NCBI GenBank assembly: GCA_031550925.1
Contig: JAVBOE010000018.1
Span: 1-10,075 of the forward strand
DNA length: 10,075 nucleotides
Direction of reading: 5' to 3'
Source of the DNA: JAIRNF01 sp031550925
GTDB taxonomy: Bacteria; Bacteroidota; Bacteroidia; Bacteroidales; UBA932
Below are positions 1 through 6,562 of the stretch, in pieces. Each line of letters opens with the position of its first letter. Positions within the stretch are counted from its first letter, which is position 1. A model generated the notes under the pieces. That model saw nothing but the letters and a program-made list of their open reading frames with translations, made no database searches and was not told the origin of the DNA. A program made the translations under genes and the position numbers.

Positions 1-1558
1 TTTTACTTTTTACTTGCTTTATTTTTTCGATAACATTGCCGGATAGCAGCGGTGTTAAGCGTGGAAACAGGTTGTTGAACTGCAAATCATAGTAATCTGT
101 AACCCCTTCTGTTTCGTAGTATTCCTCAAATCGTTTGTAGGCGCGTTGTTTCAGCTCATTACTCGGATTTCGTTCCAGCAGCGATATAAAAAGATTGTGT
201 AGTCCGTCTGCTGCCAGTAGCTGGGTATCGCATTTTTCGAGCAGGTATATCAACGCATCGTTGGTAAGCTTGGGGAAATAGGTCTCAATCAGCTGGTCTT
301 GCACCGTATCTGCATCCGGACGGTGTCCGGCATCGTAGTATTCGGTCGCATGCAGGAAGGCATCTACCAGCTTCAGCTGGGCTTCGGTGTACTTACGATT
401 AATCAGCTCACCTGCAGCATCAAGAGCAACTTGATAGTTCGATTCTATTGTAGGAAAAGAGAGTTCGAACAGATGAACAAGCGCATCGGAAGTGAGTGTT
501 TTTTTGAATAGGTAGAACATGTCATCCAATAGTGATACATCGGATGGTTCCCCTTCGTTGTCAGATTCAACGTCAAAAAAGGTAGCAATAACGTTCTTGA
601 TTTTCTTTGAAGCTTCGTATAAACCATTAATCAGTACTTCTGCCTGTTCAACGGTTTGAGGTTCGCTCAGCTTATCAGCCATTGCCTCTTGCACTTCGGC
701 TTCTTCAAGTGTGCTGCCTGCTATAATGGCTTTAAACTTTGCTGAGCTGCGGTAAGCATTGAAGTCGGAATCGTGAAAATCATAGCTGTGCTTGCCGTTA
801 TCTAAGGCAACAAAAATGTACTTGTACATCAGCTCTTCGTTATTGCCCTTAGTAGCAAAATAGCAAGCCATATTGAATGAAAGGCTTGCCCACTCAATAT
901 TTTCAATAGCCATACCGTAGCGAACAGCTTGTTCGGTTACTTCAAAGCGACCACATCTCATAGAGGCGGCTATGGCCTGCGCCAATATACGCTCCTGCGA
1001 ACGCTTATCGAGTACAAGGTTGGGATATACGGCAATCATATCGCTGCACTCGTCGTAGCGTTTGTTGTTAACCATTTCAAGGTAGTAGTCGGCAAGCTTA
1101 AAGTCGGTGGCGGGTTCAAATGTGGCGGTCTTGAGCTCTTCGATAGCCTCTTTTAACAAACGTTCGGCCTTTTCTTTATCAGTCAGCCAGTATGAGCCAC
1201 GCATGCTCATGGTAAGCTTATCGACCAGCGTTTCTGCTTCGGTCAGCTCTTCCTTTTCCACATAAGGTTTAAACCACTTATCGGTAACATCACCTTGCAC
1301 AACGGTTGTAGCAAGCCAATCGGAGAAGTCTCTTCCACCGAAGCTAAACTCTTTAATACGCTCAGCAGAAAATGTTTTCCAATCTTCCGAGCGGATAACG
1401 TAGGCTGTCCACTCCACCAAATCATCACTACATGAGATATTGAGATGCGTTTCGAGCATCTTTTTTGTATGTACTTTCAGCTCGTTAAAGTTATTGTGGT
1501 ACTTGCGAAGTAGGTTTTTTGCTTCGTTAAACAGAATAGAGTCAATGGATGCAGTCAT
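1..1558 (-). CDS. Helical-repeat protein with a TPR end-of-group-like motif, C-terminus beyond the window edge
   Basis: An open frame starts at ATG 1558 and stays open for 519 codons to the window edge, so the stop codon lies outside. The start is the first ATG after the 204-bp spacer; no Shine-Dalgarno sequence is seen, as is usual in Bacteroidota. The product has no signal peptide or membrane helix and appears entirely alpha-helical and cytoplasmic. Residues about 224-279 (SFNMACYFATKG ... HDSDFNAYRSSAKF) resemble the TPR 'end-of-group' pattern, with the NxACY start, an alanine/leucine-rich helix and a D-x-DF-x-x-R tail. Residues about 300-519 look like degenerate HEAT/TPR-type helical pairs, for example around LLDDMFYLFKK and ALIYLLEKC. 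The last visible residues are lysine-rich, so the end may be close. It lies downstream of the split-propeller gene on the same strand. A scaffold or protein-binding role is inferred; the precise family is not recognised. Confidence 0.85.
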   Translation of the reverse strand, partial: MTASIDSILFNEAKNLLRKYHNNFNELKVHTKKMLETHLNISCSDDLVEWTAYVIRSEDWKTFSAERIKEFSFGGRDFSDWLATTVVQGDVTDKWFKPYVEKEELTEAETLVDKLTMSMRGSYWLTDKEKAERLLKEAIEELKTATFEPATDFKLADYYLEMVNNKRYDECSDMIAVYPNLVLDKRSQERILAQAIAASMRCGRFEVTEQAVRYGMAIENIEWASLSFNMACYFATKGNNEELMYKYIFVALDNGKHSYDFHDSDFNAYRSSAKFKAIIAGSTLEEAEVQEAMADKLSEPQTVEQAEVLINGLYEASKKIKNVIATFFDVESDNEGEPSDVSLLDDMFYLFKKTLTSDALVHLFELSFPTIESNYQVALDAAGELINRKYTEAQLKLVDAFLHATEYYDAGHRPDADTVQDQLIETYFPKLTNDALIYLLEKCDTQLLAADGLHNLFISLLERNPSNELKQRAYKRFEEYYETEGVTDYYDLQFNNLFPRLTPLLSGNVIEKIKQVKSK

Positions 1559-1762
1559 GTTAAGTTTTTTAGCAGGTTAAAGGTTCGCTCATGTTGTGCT
1601 CTGTTAGGAGCCTCATCTTTGTAGCATGTTTGTTTTGTTGGACATTTGCTCTGTTAAGAGCAGCATCTTATGTTCTGTTTAAGATGCTGCTCTTACTGAG
1701 CAGGTTTGCTATTGCAGTTTTTATTTCTACGGTATGGATATCGTGATACTCAATACCAAGCC
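1559..1762. other. Spacer with hairpin and repeat units between two minus-strand genes
   Basis: This 204-bp spacer separates the propeller gene (stop at 1763-1765) from the helical-repeat gene (ATG 1558). It has no convincing TTG-N19-TAnnTTTG promoter on the minus strand, so the downstream gene may be read through from upstream or use another promoter type. About half of it is taken up by the repeat cluster described separately. Confidence 0.5.
1598..1701. repeat. Three copies of a ~22-bp unit, two forming a long hairpin
   Basis: The unit GCTCTGTTAGGAGC + ATCTT occurs directly at 1598-1619 and 1648-1669 (19 of 22 positions identical, period 50 bp) and inverted at 1680-1701. The second and inverted copies form a perfect 16-bp stem (1655-1670 with 1680-1695) around a 9-nt loop, extended by GCTC/GAGC after a small internal loop. 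Between the direct copies lie ATCTTTGTAGCA (1615-1626) and TTTGTTTTGTTG (1629-1640), both found again at 5650-5676. There is no T-tract after the stem on the minus strand, so it is not a classic intrinsic terminator. It may still act as an RNA structure between the two genes or be a small dispersed repeat. Confidence 0.8.
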
Positions 1763-4012
1763 TTACCAAACCATAGGATCGTGTCCTGCCATAAAGATGT
1801 ATCGTTTTTCATCAACCACCGGAATGTTGGTAATCAGGTAAGGATCAACGCGCGGATTCTTTCCTTCTTCCTGTTCGCGGTCGTCCCAGCGAAATACTAC
1901 CACTTGACCACTGTGGGTTCCGGCAATCAGGTAGCTGTTATCCGGCGATATGTCTATAGACATTACCGTACCGCCAATGTATAGGTAGTCGGCCTCATTG
2001 TAAACTATTTTGCGCCAAATGTAGCCGTCGTTTGCGCCAAGGTAAAAGCCCTGACCTGAGGGATACATGCTGAATATCCACTTGCTGTCATCGATAACCC
2101 AGATTGCGTCGCTATCCATATTCCATCCTGATGCTTTCAATCCTTCAATTTGCTCTACGTACACACCTAGCGTACCGCTTTGCTGGAAGTGACATGAACC
2201 AAGCCCCAGTATAGGCACTTGTGTACGGTCGTTGAAGCAGGCTATGTTGGGGTATTCCGAGCGCGGAACAATGTTGGCTGTTTCTACCCAATCGCCATCC
2301 TGTTCTTTAAACACGATATGCGAAGAAGACTGAGAACCTACTGCAATGTACTTGTCATCGGGCGATACAGCTGCATGCGGGTAGTCCAGAAATTCATACT
2401 TACTTTCTATCTCGCTTTCTGCTTCATCGCTGCTTCTTTCGTCCAATGTACCTAGCTTAGAGGCTAGCAGCTCTTTCATCTTATGGTAGGGTGTCAAATC
2501 CTCGTCATCTATGGGCGATGTTATAATAAATGCTTCGCGCAGCTCATCCCAAGCATCTTCGTAGTTTTCATTATCAATGGCTATTTGAGCTTTTATGTAG
2601 CGGGCAAAACGTAATGCAGAACGGGCAATGTTATACGCGTTAAAGAATGGAGCCATGGTAAAGGTGTGCAGATCGAGTATAGTATCGGCATCGTCTTCAA
2701 GCGTAGCAATATCCTTTCCTCCATTCAGCTGGTATTGTGCATAAGCCTTGTAGTACACGGCCTTCATTTGGTCTTGATCATCATCTTCAGCTACTCCGCT
2801 TTCAATTAAATCTTGGGCTGCTTCTAACAGCTGCTTCCAGAATTTCTCGACATACAAACGGTTGGCTACGCCCATCTTTTTCAGCAGCTCCGATAGCTCT
2901 GTGTTAGATATGTATGCCTCCTGAACCTCGTTTCCGTCCTTATCGTAGTAGTGCTCTTCAACAGTATAGCCATTCTTCATGATACTTACTGTTTTCCAAA
3001 CGTTCTCTCCGGCTCCGGTTGGATAGTGTTCTGTGGTAGGATTATCGCTGCGGTAGAAGTTAATTTCACCAAAGGGTTGACCGTTTACATACTTGCCCGA
3101 ACGCGATGGAGTTCCGTCTTCGTGATAGCGGGTAAAAGTCATTACATCGCCGTCCTCGCCTTCGTAAATGGTATGGCAGCATAGGTAGCCCTTGGGTGCC
3201 AGCCACCATTTCCATTCGCCTACAGGATTACCTTTGGCATTGCTTTTTCCTATTTCCCACTCGCCTTCGCCTGCATTCCAGCGGGCTTCGGCAGGAACTG
3301 ACGCCGGACGTGCAGGTTCGTTAGCATCGCGTTCTTTTGGTTCCTCATCGTTCTCTTCTTCTGCCCCTGACAGCTTTCCGTGAAGCAGGCGGCACGATTT
3401 TTCATCTATAATGAATATACCCCGATGGCTCACCAACACTATCCGTTTGCCATCAGAGAGTACTTCCACGCTATCAAGCTGTATTTCGCGGGCATCGCTT
3501 CCTTCGGGGAAGCCAAAGGTGCTTACCACCGGACCGTCCCAGCCTTCGTGAATGTCGATACGGTCTTCATATACTTTGGCAAAGTATTTCTTATCCTTGC
3601 TGAACCCAAAGTTTAGCACGTCTTCCACTTCGGTTATTTCGTCGCCGCTCATTATGTAAACACCTTGCCACTCGTAGTAGTCGCCTATTTTTGTCAACAC
3701 TCTGCCATCGGCCAGCATGGCCACTTTACGAATGCTGCACCAACGGTAGCTGTTATTAAGAATGTCATTTCCCAGCGGGTCGTTATCCGGCGGGAATAGC
3801 TCGCGGAATTCTTTGTGCTTTCCTTCCTCGTTGAATTTTACCAGCTGCTCAAGAACATATTCCGCCATGTCCTTGCGGGTTTCTTCGGGACACTCCGTAT
3901 CGGGTTCGTCTTTGTCAACATAAATAATATCAAGCCATGAGTTAATGCTGTCTTTAAATGCTTTCCCCTCACGAATCCATCGTTCCGAGGCTTTTTTTAG
4001 TTTTTGGTCCAT
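1763..4012 (-). CDS. Split beta-propeller (WD40-like) protein with MORN-like and helical inserts
   Basis: A 749-aa protein starting at ATG 4012 and ending with TAA. There is no signal peptide or membrane helix, so it is probably cytoplasmic. Layout by eye: an acidic/helical N-terminus (1-85); propeller-like strands (about 90-212, with DGKRIVLVSHRGIFIID); an acidic, proline-rich linker (about 215-245); a MORN/YwqK-like stretch of short G-x-W and YH-x-DG-x-P-x-x-G repeats (about 248-365); a helical TPR-like region (about 366-515); and C-terminal WD40-like blades (about 543-749), with clear 'SPDDKYIAVGSQ' and 'SPDNSYLIAGTHSGQVVVF' blade strands. The two propeller portions may close one propeller around the insert. 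No catalytic motif is seen. It sits between a membrane protein gene and another repeat-protein gene on the same strand, which suggests an assembly platform or sensor. The domain calls are moderately sure; the function is unknown. Confidence 0.85.
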   Translation of the reverse strand: MDQKLKKASERWIREGKAFKDSINSWLDIIYVDKDEPDTECPEETRKDMAEYVLEQLVKFNEEGKHKEFRELFPPDNDPLGNDILNNSYRWCSIRKVAMLADGRVLTKIGDYYEWQGVYIMSGDEITEVEDVLNFGFSKDKKYFAKVYEDRIDIHEGWDGPVVSTFGFPEGSDAREIQLDSVEVLSDGKRIVLVSHRGIFIIDEKSCRLLHGKLSGAEEENDEEPKERDANEPARPASVPAEARWNAGEGEWEIGKSNAKGNPVGEWKWWLAPKGYLCCHTIYEGEDGDVMTFTRYHEDGTPSRSGKYVNGQPFGEINFYRSDNPTTEHYPTGAGENVWKTVSIMKNGYTVEEHYYDKDGNEVQEAYISNTELSELLKKMGVANRLYVEKFWKQLLEAAQDLIESGVAEDDDQDQMKAVYYKAYAQYQLNGGKDIATLEDDADTILDLHTFTMAPFFNAYNIARSALRFARYIKAQIAIDNENYEDAWDELREAFIITSPIDDEDLTPYHKMKELLASKLGTLDERSSDEAESEIESKYEFLDYPHAAVSPDDKYIAVGSQSSSHIVFKEQDGDWVETANIVPRSEYPNIACFNDRTQVPILGLGSCHFQQSGTLGVYVEQIEGLKASGWNMDSDAIWVIDDSKWIFSMYPSGQGFYLGANDGYIWRKIVYNEADYLYIGGTVMSIDISPDNSYLIAGTHSGQVVVFRWDDREQEEGKNPRVDPYLITNIPVVDEKRYIFMAGHDPMVW

Positions 4013-4110
4013 AATTTATCTTATTAATAATTTAAAATTTGTTTTATTTAAAGCCCAATAAATAGCTGCATATTCGATTTATAATATCCTTATTGTCAGC
4101 ATAAATCTTA

Positions 4111-4139
4111 AAGTCTTTGTGTCATTAAGTCTTGTGGTC
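4111..4139. repeat. Imperfect tandem repeat in the intergenic spacer
   Basis: AAGTCTTTGTGTC (4111-4123) is followed by AAGTCTTGTGGTC (4127-4139) in the 152-bp spacer between the membrane-protein and propeller genes. Similar short spacer motifs seem common in Bacteroidota, but this is recollection only and no function is implied. Confidence 0.35.
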
Positions 4140-4164
4140 TATATGATTGCTTTCTACAGATTTC

Positions 4165-5376
4165 TTATTTCTTTGCGTCTTCTCTTGCTTTCTTTACTTC
4201 ACGGATATGTTCTCTTAGATTACTTGGCGGCGGTGAAACGCGGTAGCGATACTGCTTTTGAGCCATAAGTCGGATTTCTTCCGGCGTTTCCGTTTTCAAA
4301 AAACCGGCATCAGAAGGGCACAAAAAGCGAAGACTGCCTGCTGTTGCCAATAACGGAATGCTTGAGCCATACGAAAAAAAGCAGGTACTTTGAAGATTAT
4401 TCATTTTATAGCTTACAGCATGTTCATAGTGCCAGAATTCTATATCTTCTACTTCCCCTGTGTCGTGAGGGATGTAAGGTACGCTATTCCAAAACCCTTC
4501 TTCTTTGGTTTGGCGGTGTAGCAGCGTAGCACGCGCATTGCAACCCTGCATCAATGCTTGTTCAATCTCTACAAATACTTCACGACAGCTGCTTCCTTTC
4601 TCAGGATGCCAAAATTGAAGGAATTGCGAAACTTCGGATAACATATTGTTTCTCCAGATTTTCTGTAAAGCTGCTTTATCAAATTTAGGCCATGGTATTG
4701 AATCAAATGCGCTACGAAGGTATTCTCCCGCACTGGTTGTAGCAGCCAGTAGAAAGCTACCCGATTCGGTAGCATTCCCCACATAAATAGTGTCATTACC
4801 TCTTGTATAAACTTGCAGGGAAAGCGTTTGTTCTAGCGGAAGCTCATTCCAGTGGTAGTGGAAGGGCGTTACATCTCTCAAGCCAACTTTTTTATCCAGA
4901 CTCTCGCAGCGTTTAAACCCGTTTTGTTCCATTTGCTGTAGCGTATGTTGCCAAAGGTTTCCAGCATCAGAGTGGAATTGCAACGTTAATGCTCTGTTTT
5001 CGAGTTCGCTTAGCCGGGGTGATTCGTAGAAGGCTTTCCGAAGTTTTTTTGCTTCGGCACTTACCGCGTTACCTCTACCTTGACCTACCATAACAATGCA
5101 AGGAATTAACAGGTATGGGAGAAAAATAATTAAATATGTTGCAAAAGGCTGCCAATGCTTTAGCGCATACAGTGCAAAAATGATAGTGGATAGCTGGAAT
5201 AGCGGTAATCCAAGGAATAACACCCTGAAGTATTTATTATAGTGGTCTCGCTCCATAATAGATATACCCGGTGCTCCTAACGATGCAAACGCAAATATTC
5301 CCGTCATCATTGCAACAGAAACAAATGATGCTGCTGAAATTGACCAGATAATCCATATTATTGTGCTGTACTCCAT
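4165..5376 (-). CDS. Membrane-anchored protein of unknown function, three N-terminal TM helices
   Basis: A 403-aa protein from ATG 5376 (MEYSTIIWIIW). Three hydrophobic segments lie at about residues 7-35, 52-73 and 77-98. They are followed by a basic stretch (about 109-116) and a soluble domain of about 300 residues ending in a charged tail (REVKKAREDAKK). The soluble part is mixed alpha/beta, rich in aromatic residues (FHYHWNELPLEQ, DIEFWHYEHAVSY). It has no recognisable catalytic motif, and I do not know the family. The basic residues after the third helix suggest that the soluble domain is cytoplasmic. It is the first of three minus-strand genes and may tether the two repeat proteins encoded downstream, which is inference from order only. 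A promoter is not obvious; CATCTTTG on the minus strand (plus 5433-5440) is one mismatch from the -7 consensus but lacks a -33 partner. Confidence 0.8.
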   Translation of the reverse strand: MEYSTIIWIIWSISAASFVSVAMMTGIFAFASLGAPGISIMERDHYNKYFRVLFLGLPLFQLSTIIFALYALKHWQPFATYLIIFLPYLLIPCIVMVGQGRGNAVSAEAKKLRKAFYESPRLSELENRALTLQFHSDAGNLWQHTLQQMEQNGFKRCESLDKKVGLRDVTPFHYHWNELPLEQTLSLQVYTRGNDTIYVGNATESGSFLLAATTSAGEYLRSAFDSIPWPKFDKAALQKIWRNNMLSEVSQFLQFWHPEKGSSCREVFVEIEQALMQGCNARATLLHRQTKEEGFWNSVPYIPHDTGEVEDIEFWHYEHAVSYKMNNLQSTCFFSYGSSIPLLATAGSLRFLCPSDAGFLKTETPEEIRLMAQKQYRYRVSPPPSNLREHIREVKKAREDAKK

Positions 5377-5505
5377 AAATGCAGCTCTTAATTATTTTTT
5401 GAAAATGTTTTGGTTGCAAAAAAATTATGAAGCAAAGATGCGGGATGATTTTCACATGCGGCACTTTTTAGGCGCTACATTCTGTATGCAAAGAGGTATA
5501 AAAAC

Positions 5506-5524
5506 CGTATACATTTTGTATACA
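5506..5524. promoter_or_regulatory. Paired GTATAC palindromes, candidate operator, distal copy
   Basis: CGTATACA-TTT-TGTATACA places two GTATAC cores at 5507-5512 and 5518-5523, exactly 11 bp apart (about one helical turn). The arrangement is the same as at 5815-5833. Two degenerate cores precede it: TGTATGCA (5483-5490) and GTATAA (5496-5501), giving spacings of 12, 11 and 11 bp. It lies about 130 bp upstream of the leftward gene start at 5376. Regulator binding is inferred from symmetry, spacing and recurrence; the protein is unknown. Confidence 0.5.
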
Positions 5525-5631
5525 TGCAGCATAAATATTTAATAACAAGATATTTATAATTTTAATTATTAGTGGTTAGCTGTCCATGTTTAGGGTTTGG
5601 ATATGAGTACTGTAGAGATAAATGTTGCTAA

Positions 5632-5698
5632 GACTCCATTAGGATTCGAATCTTTGTAGCAAAATTTGTTTTGTTGTCTATTCCTTCCATTAGGAGTC
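5632..5698. repeat. Dispersed repeat copy related to 1598-1701
   Basis: The copy contains ATCTTTGTAGCA (5650-5661) and TTTGTTTTGTTG (5665-5676), both identical to 1615-1626 and 1629-1640, with the gap differing by one base. It is bounded by GACTCC (5632-5637) and GGAGTC (5693-5698), a 6-bp inverted pair, each part of a CCATTAGGA motif like the unit in the left copy. The two copies are in the same orientation about 4.0 kb apart and bracket the genes at 1763-5376. Confidence 0.7.
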
Positions 5699-5814
5699 CC
5701 TGAGAGAGTAGGGGTGGGCTTTAAACATTTAAATCTTAAATTTTTAGGTTTTCAACTTTCTGCATTTACCCTAACTCCTAAAGGGGAATAGTTGGCGACA
5801 GGATGGGAAAAAAC

Positions 5815-5833
5815 TGTATACAGCTTGTATACA
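5815..5833. promoter_or_regulatory. Paired GTATAC palindromes, candidate operator, promoter-proximal copy
   Basis: TGTATACA-GCT-TGTATACA places two GTATAC cores at 5816-5821 and 5827-5832, again 11 bp apart. The second core shares a base with the -33 TTG (5825-5827) of the downstream promoter, so a bound protein would be expected to affect transcription of the regulator gene at 5879. Whether it represses or activates cannot be told. Confidence 0.55.
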
Positions 5834-5854
5834 ATAAAACATTTCATACATTTG
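5825..5854 (+). promoter_or_regulatory. Bacteroidota-type promoter for the TPR/HTH regulator
   Basis: TTG at 5825-5827, a spacer of exactly 19 nt, then TACATTTG at 5847-5854 match the Bacteroidota consensus TTG-N19-TAnnTTTG in full. Transcription would begin at about 5860, giving a leader of roughly 20 nt before ATG 5879. Confidence 0.7.
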
Positions 5855-5878
5855 TGCTCCTATAAATCAATATTTTAT

Positions 5879-6508
5879 ATGAGTCGCAAGTTACTCCTAA
5901 TCATTACCCTGTTCATGCTAGCGCCAGCTTGCGGGCAGGCACAACAAAAGCTGATAGATTCGTTAAAATCACAAATTACGCTCCCTAATGTTTCGGCAGA
6001 ACAACGGGTAATGGATTTGGCTGATTTGGGGTTTATACTTCGGAACATCCGCATGGAAGAAGCCCTTGATTATGGTCGAAAAGCTGTTGAGCTGAGCTGG
6101 ACGGTTAATGACAAAAAATATGCGTCTTATGCATGGTCGCGGATATACTACAGCTATCGTATGGCCGACAGCATTTCGTACGTTTTAGATGCGATTGACA
6201 GCACCATGTATTACGCAGAACAGTCGGGTGACCAAATTACTCTGGGAAATGCTTACCGTGTAGCAGGAAACTATGCTTACGCTACAGGCAACAATGTAGA
6301 TGCAGTAGAGAACTTGCTGAAAGCTTTAGAATATCTTGAAGGTACTGATAATGCTCCGGTTTTAGCCAATATCTACTATATGCTTTCCGGTATTTTTGTG
6401 ACAGGCAGAGATTTAGATAACGCAGGAAAGTATGCCCATCTATCAGCCCAGCTCGATAAAACAGGCAATCCGGATGTACTGTGCCTCACCGGACTATCAA
6501 TGGCCTAA
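5879..6508 (+). CDS. N-terminal part of the interrupted regulator: signal peptide and TPRs
   Basis: This part has 209 codons from ATG 5879 to the first TAA. Residues 1-21 (MSRKLLLIITLFMLAPACGQA) form a signal peptide, with likely cleavage after GQA; the cysteine at 18 is not in a good lipobox. Residues about 37-209 contain TPR-like helical pairs, for example GNAYRVAGNYAYATGN (about 122-137), the following helix VENLLKALEYLEG, and ANIYYMLSGIFVTGRDLD. If translated alone, it would be a short exported TPR protein without membrane anchor or DNA-binding domain. It is probably a remnant of the full gene. Confidence 0.6.
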   Translation: MSRKLLLIITLFMLAPACGQAQQKLIDSLKSQITLPNVSAEQRVMDLADLGFILRNIRMEEALDYGRKAVELSWTVNDKKYASYAWSRIYYSYRMADSISYVLDAIDSTMYYAEQSGDQITLGNAYRVAGNYAYATGNNVDAVENLLKALEYLEGTDNAPVLANIYYMLSGIFVTGRDLDNAGKYAHLSAQLDKTGNPDVLCLTGLSMA

Positions 6509-6562
6509 TACTTCTGGTACCGTTTTATAGAGTATTAAAACGACAGCGATATTGACTCAATA

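Larger units (their letters stand above)
5377..5878. other. Divergent intergenic region, 502 bp, regulatory and repeat content
   Basis: This lies between the leftward membrane-protein gene and the rightward regulator gene and has no convincing coding sequence. In order it holds a weak -7-like element (5433-5440, minus), a GTATAC site pair (5506-5524) with degenerate sites before it, an AT-rich stretch with an ATAAATAT/ATATTTAT inverted repeat (5531-5538 and 5550-5557), a dispersed repeat copy (5632-5698), an inverted match of TTAGGAGT (5690-5697) with ACTCCTAA (5774-5781), a second GTATAC pair (5815-5833) and a Bacteroidota promoter (5825-5854). Confidence 0.7.

Noticed and set aside
1655..1695. 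Intrinsic terminator
   Set aside because: The stem is strong, but no T-tract follows on either strand in a position fitting the adjacent genes.
5792..5878. Extended start (TTG 5792) for the TPR regulator
   Set aside because: The added 29 residues cover the GTATAC sites and the promoter, do not look like protein, and hide an obvious signal peptide beginning at ATG 5879.
6506..6538. Stop-codon reassignment (TAA read as an amino acid)
   Set aside because: TAA ends several neighbouring genes in the window (propeller protein, fecR, sigma factor), so the standard meaning holds.
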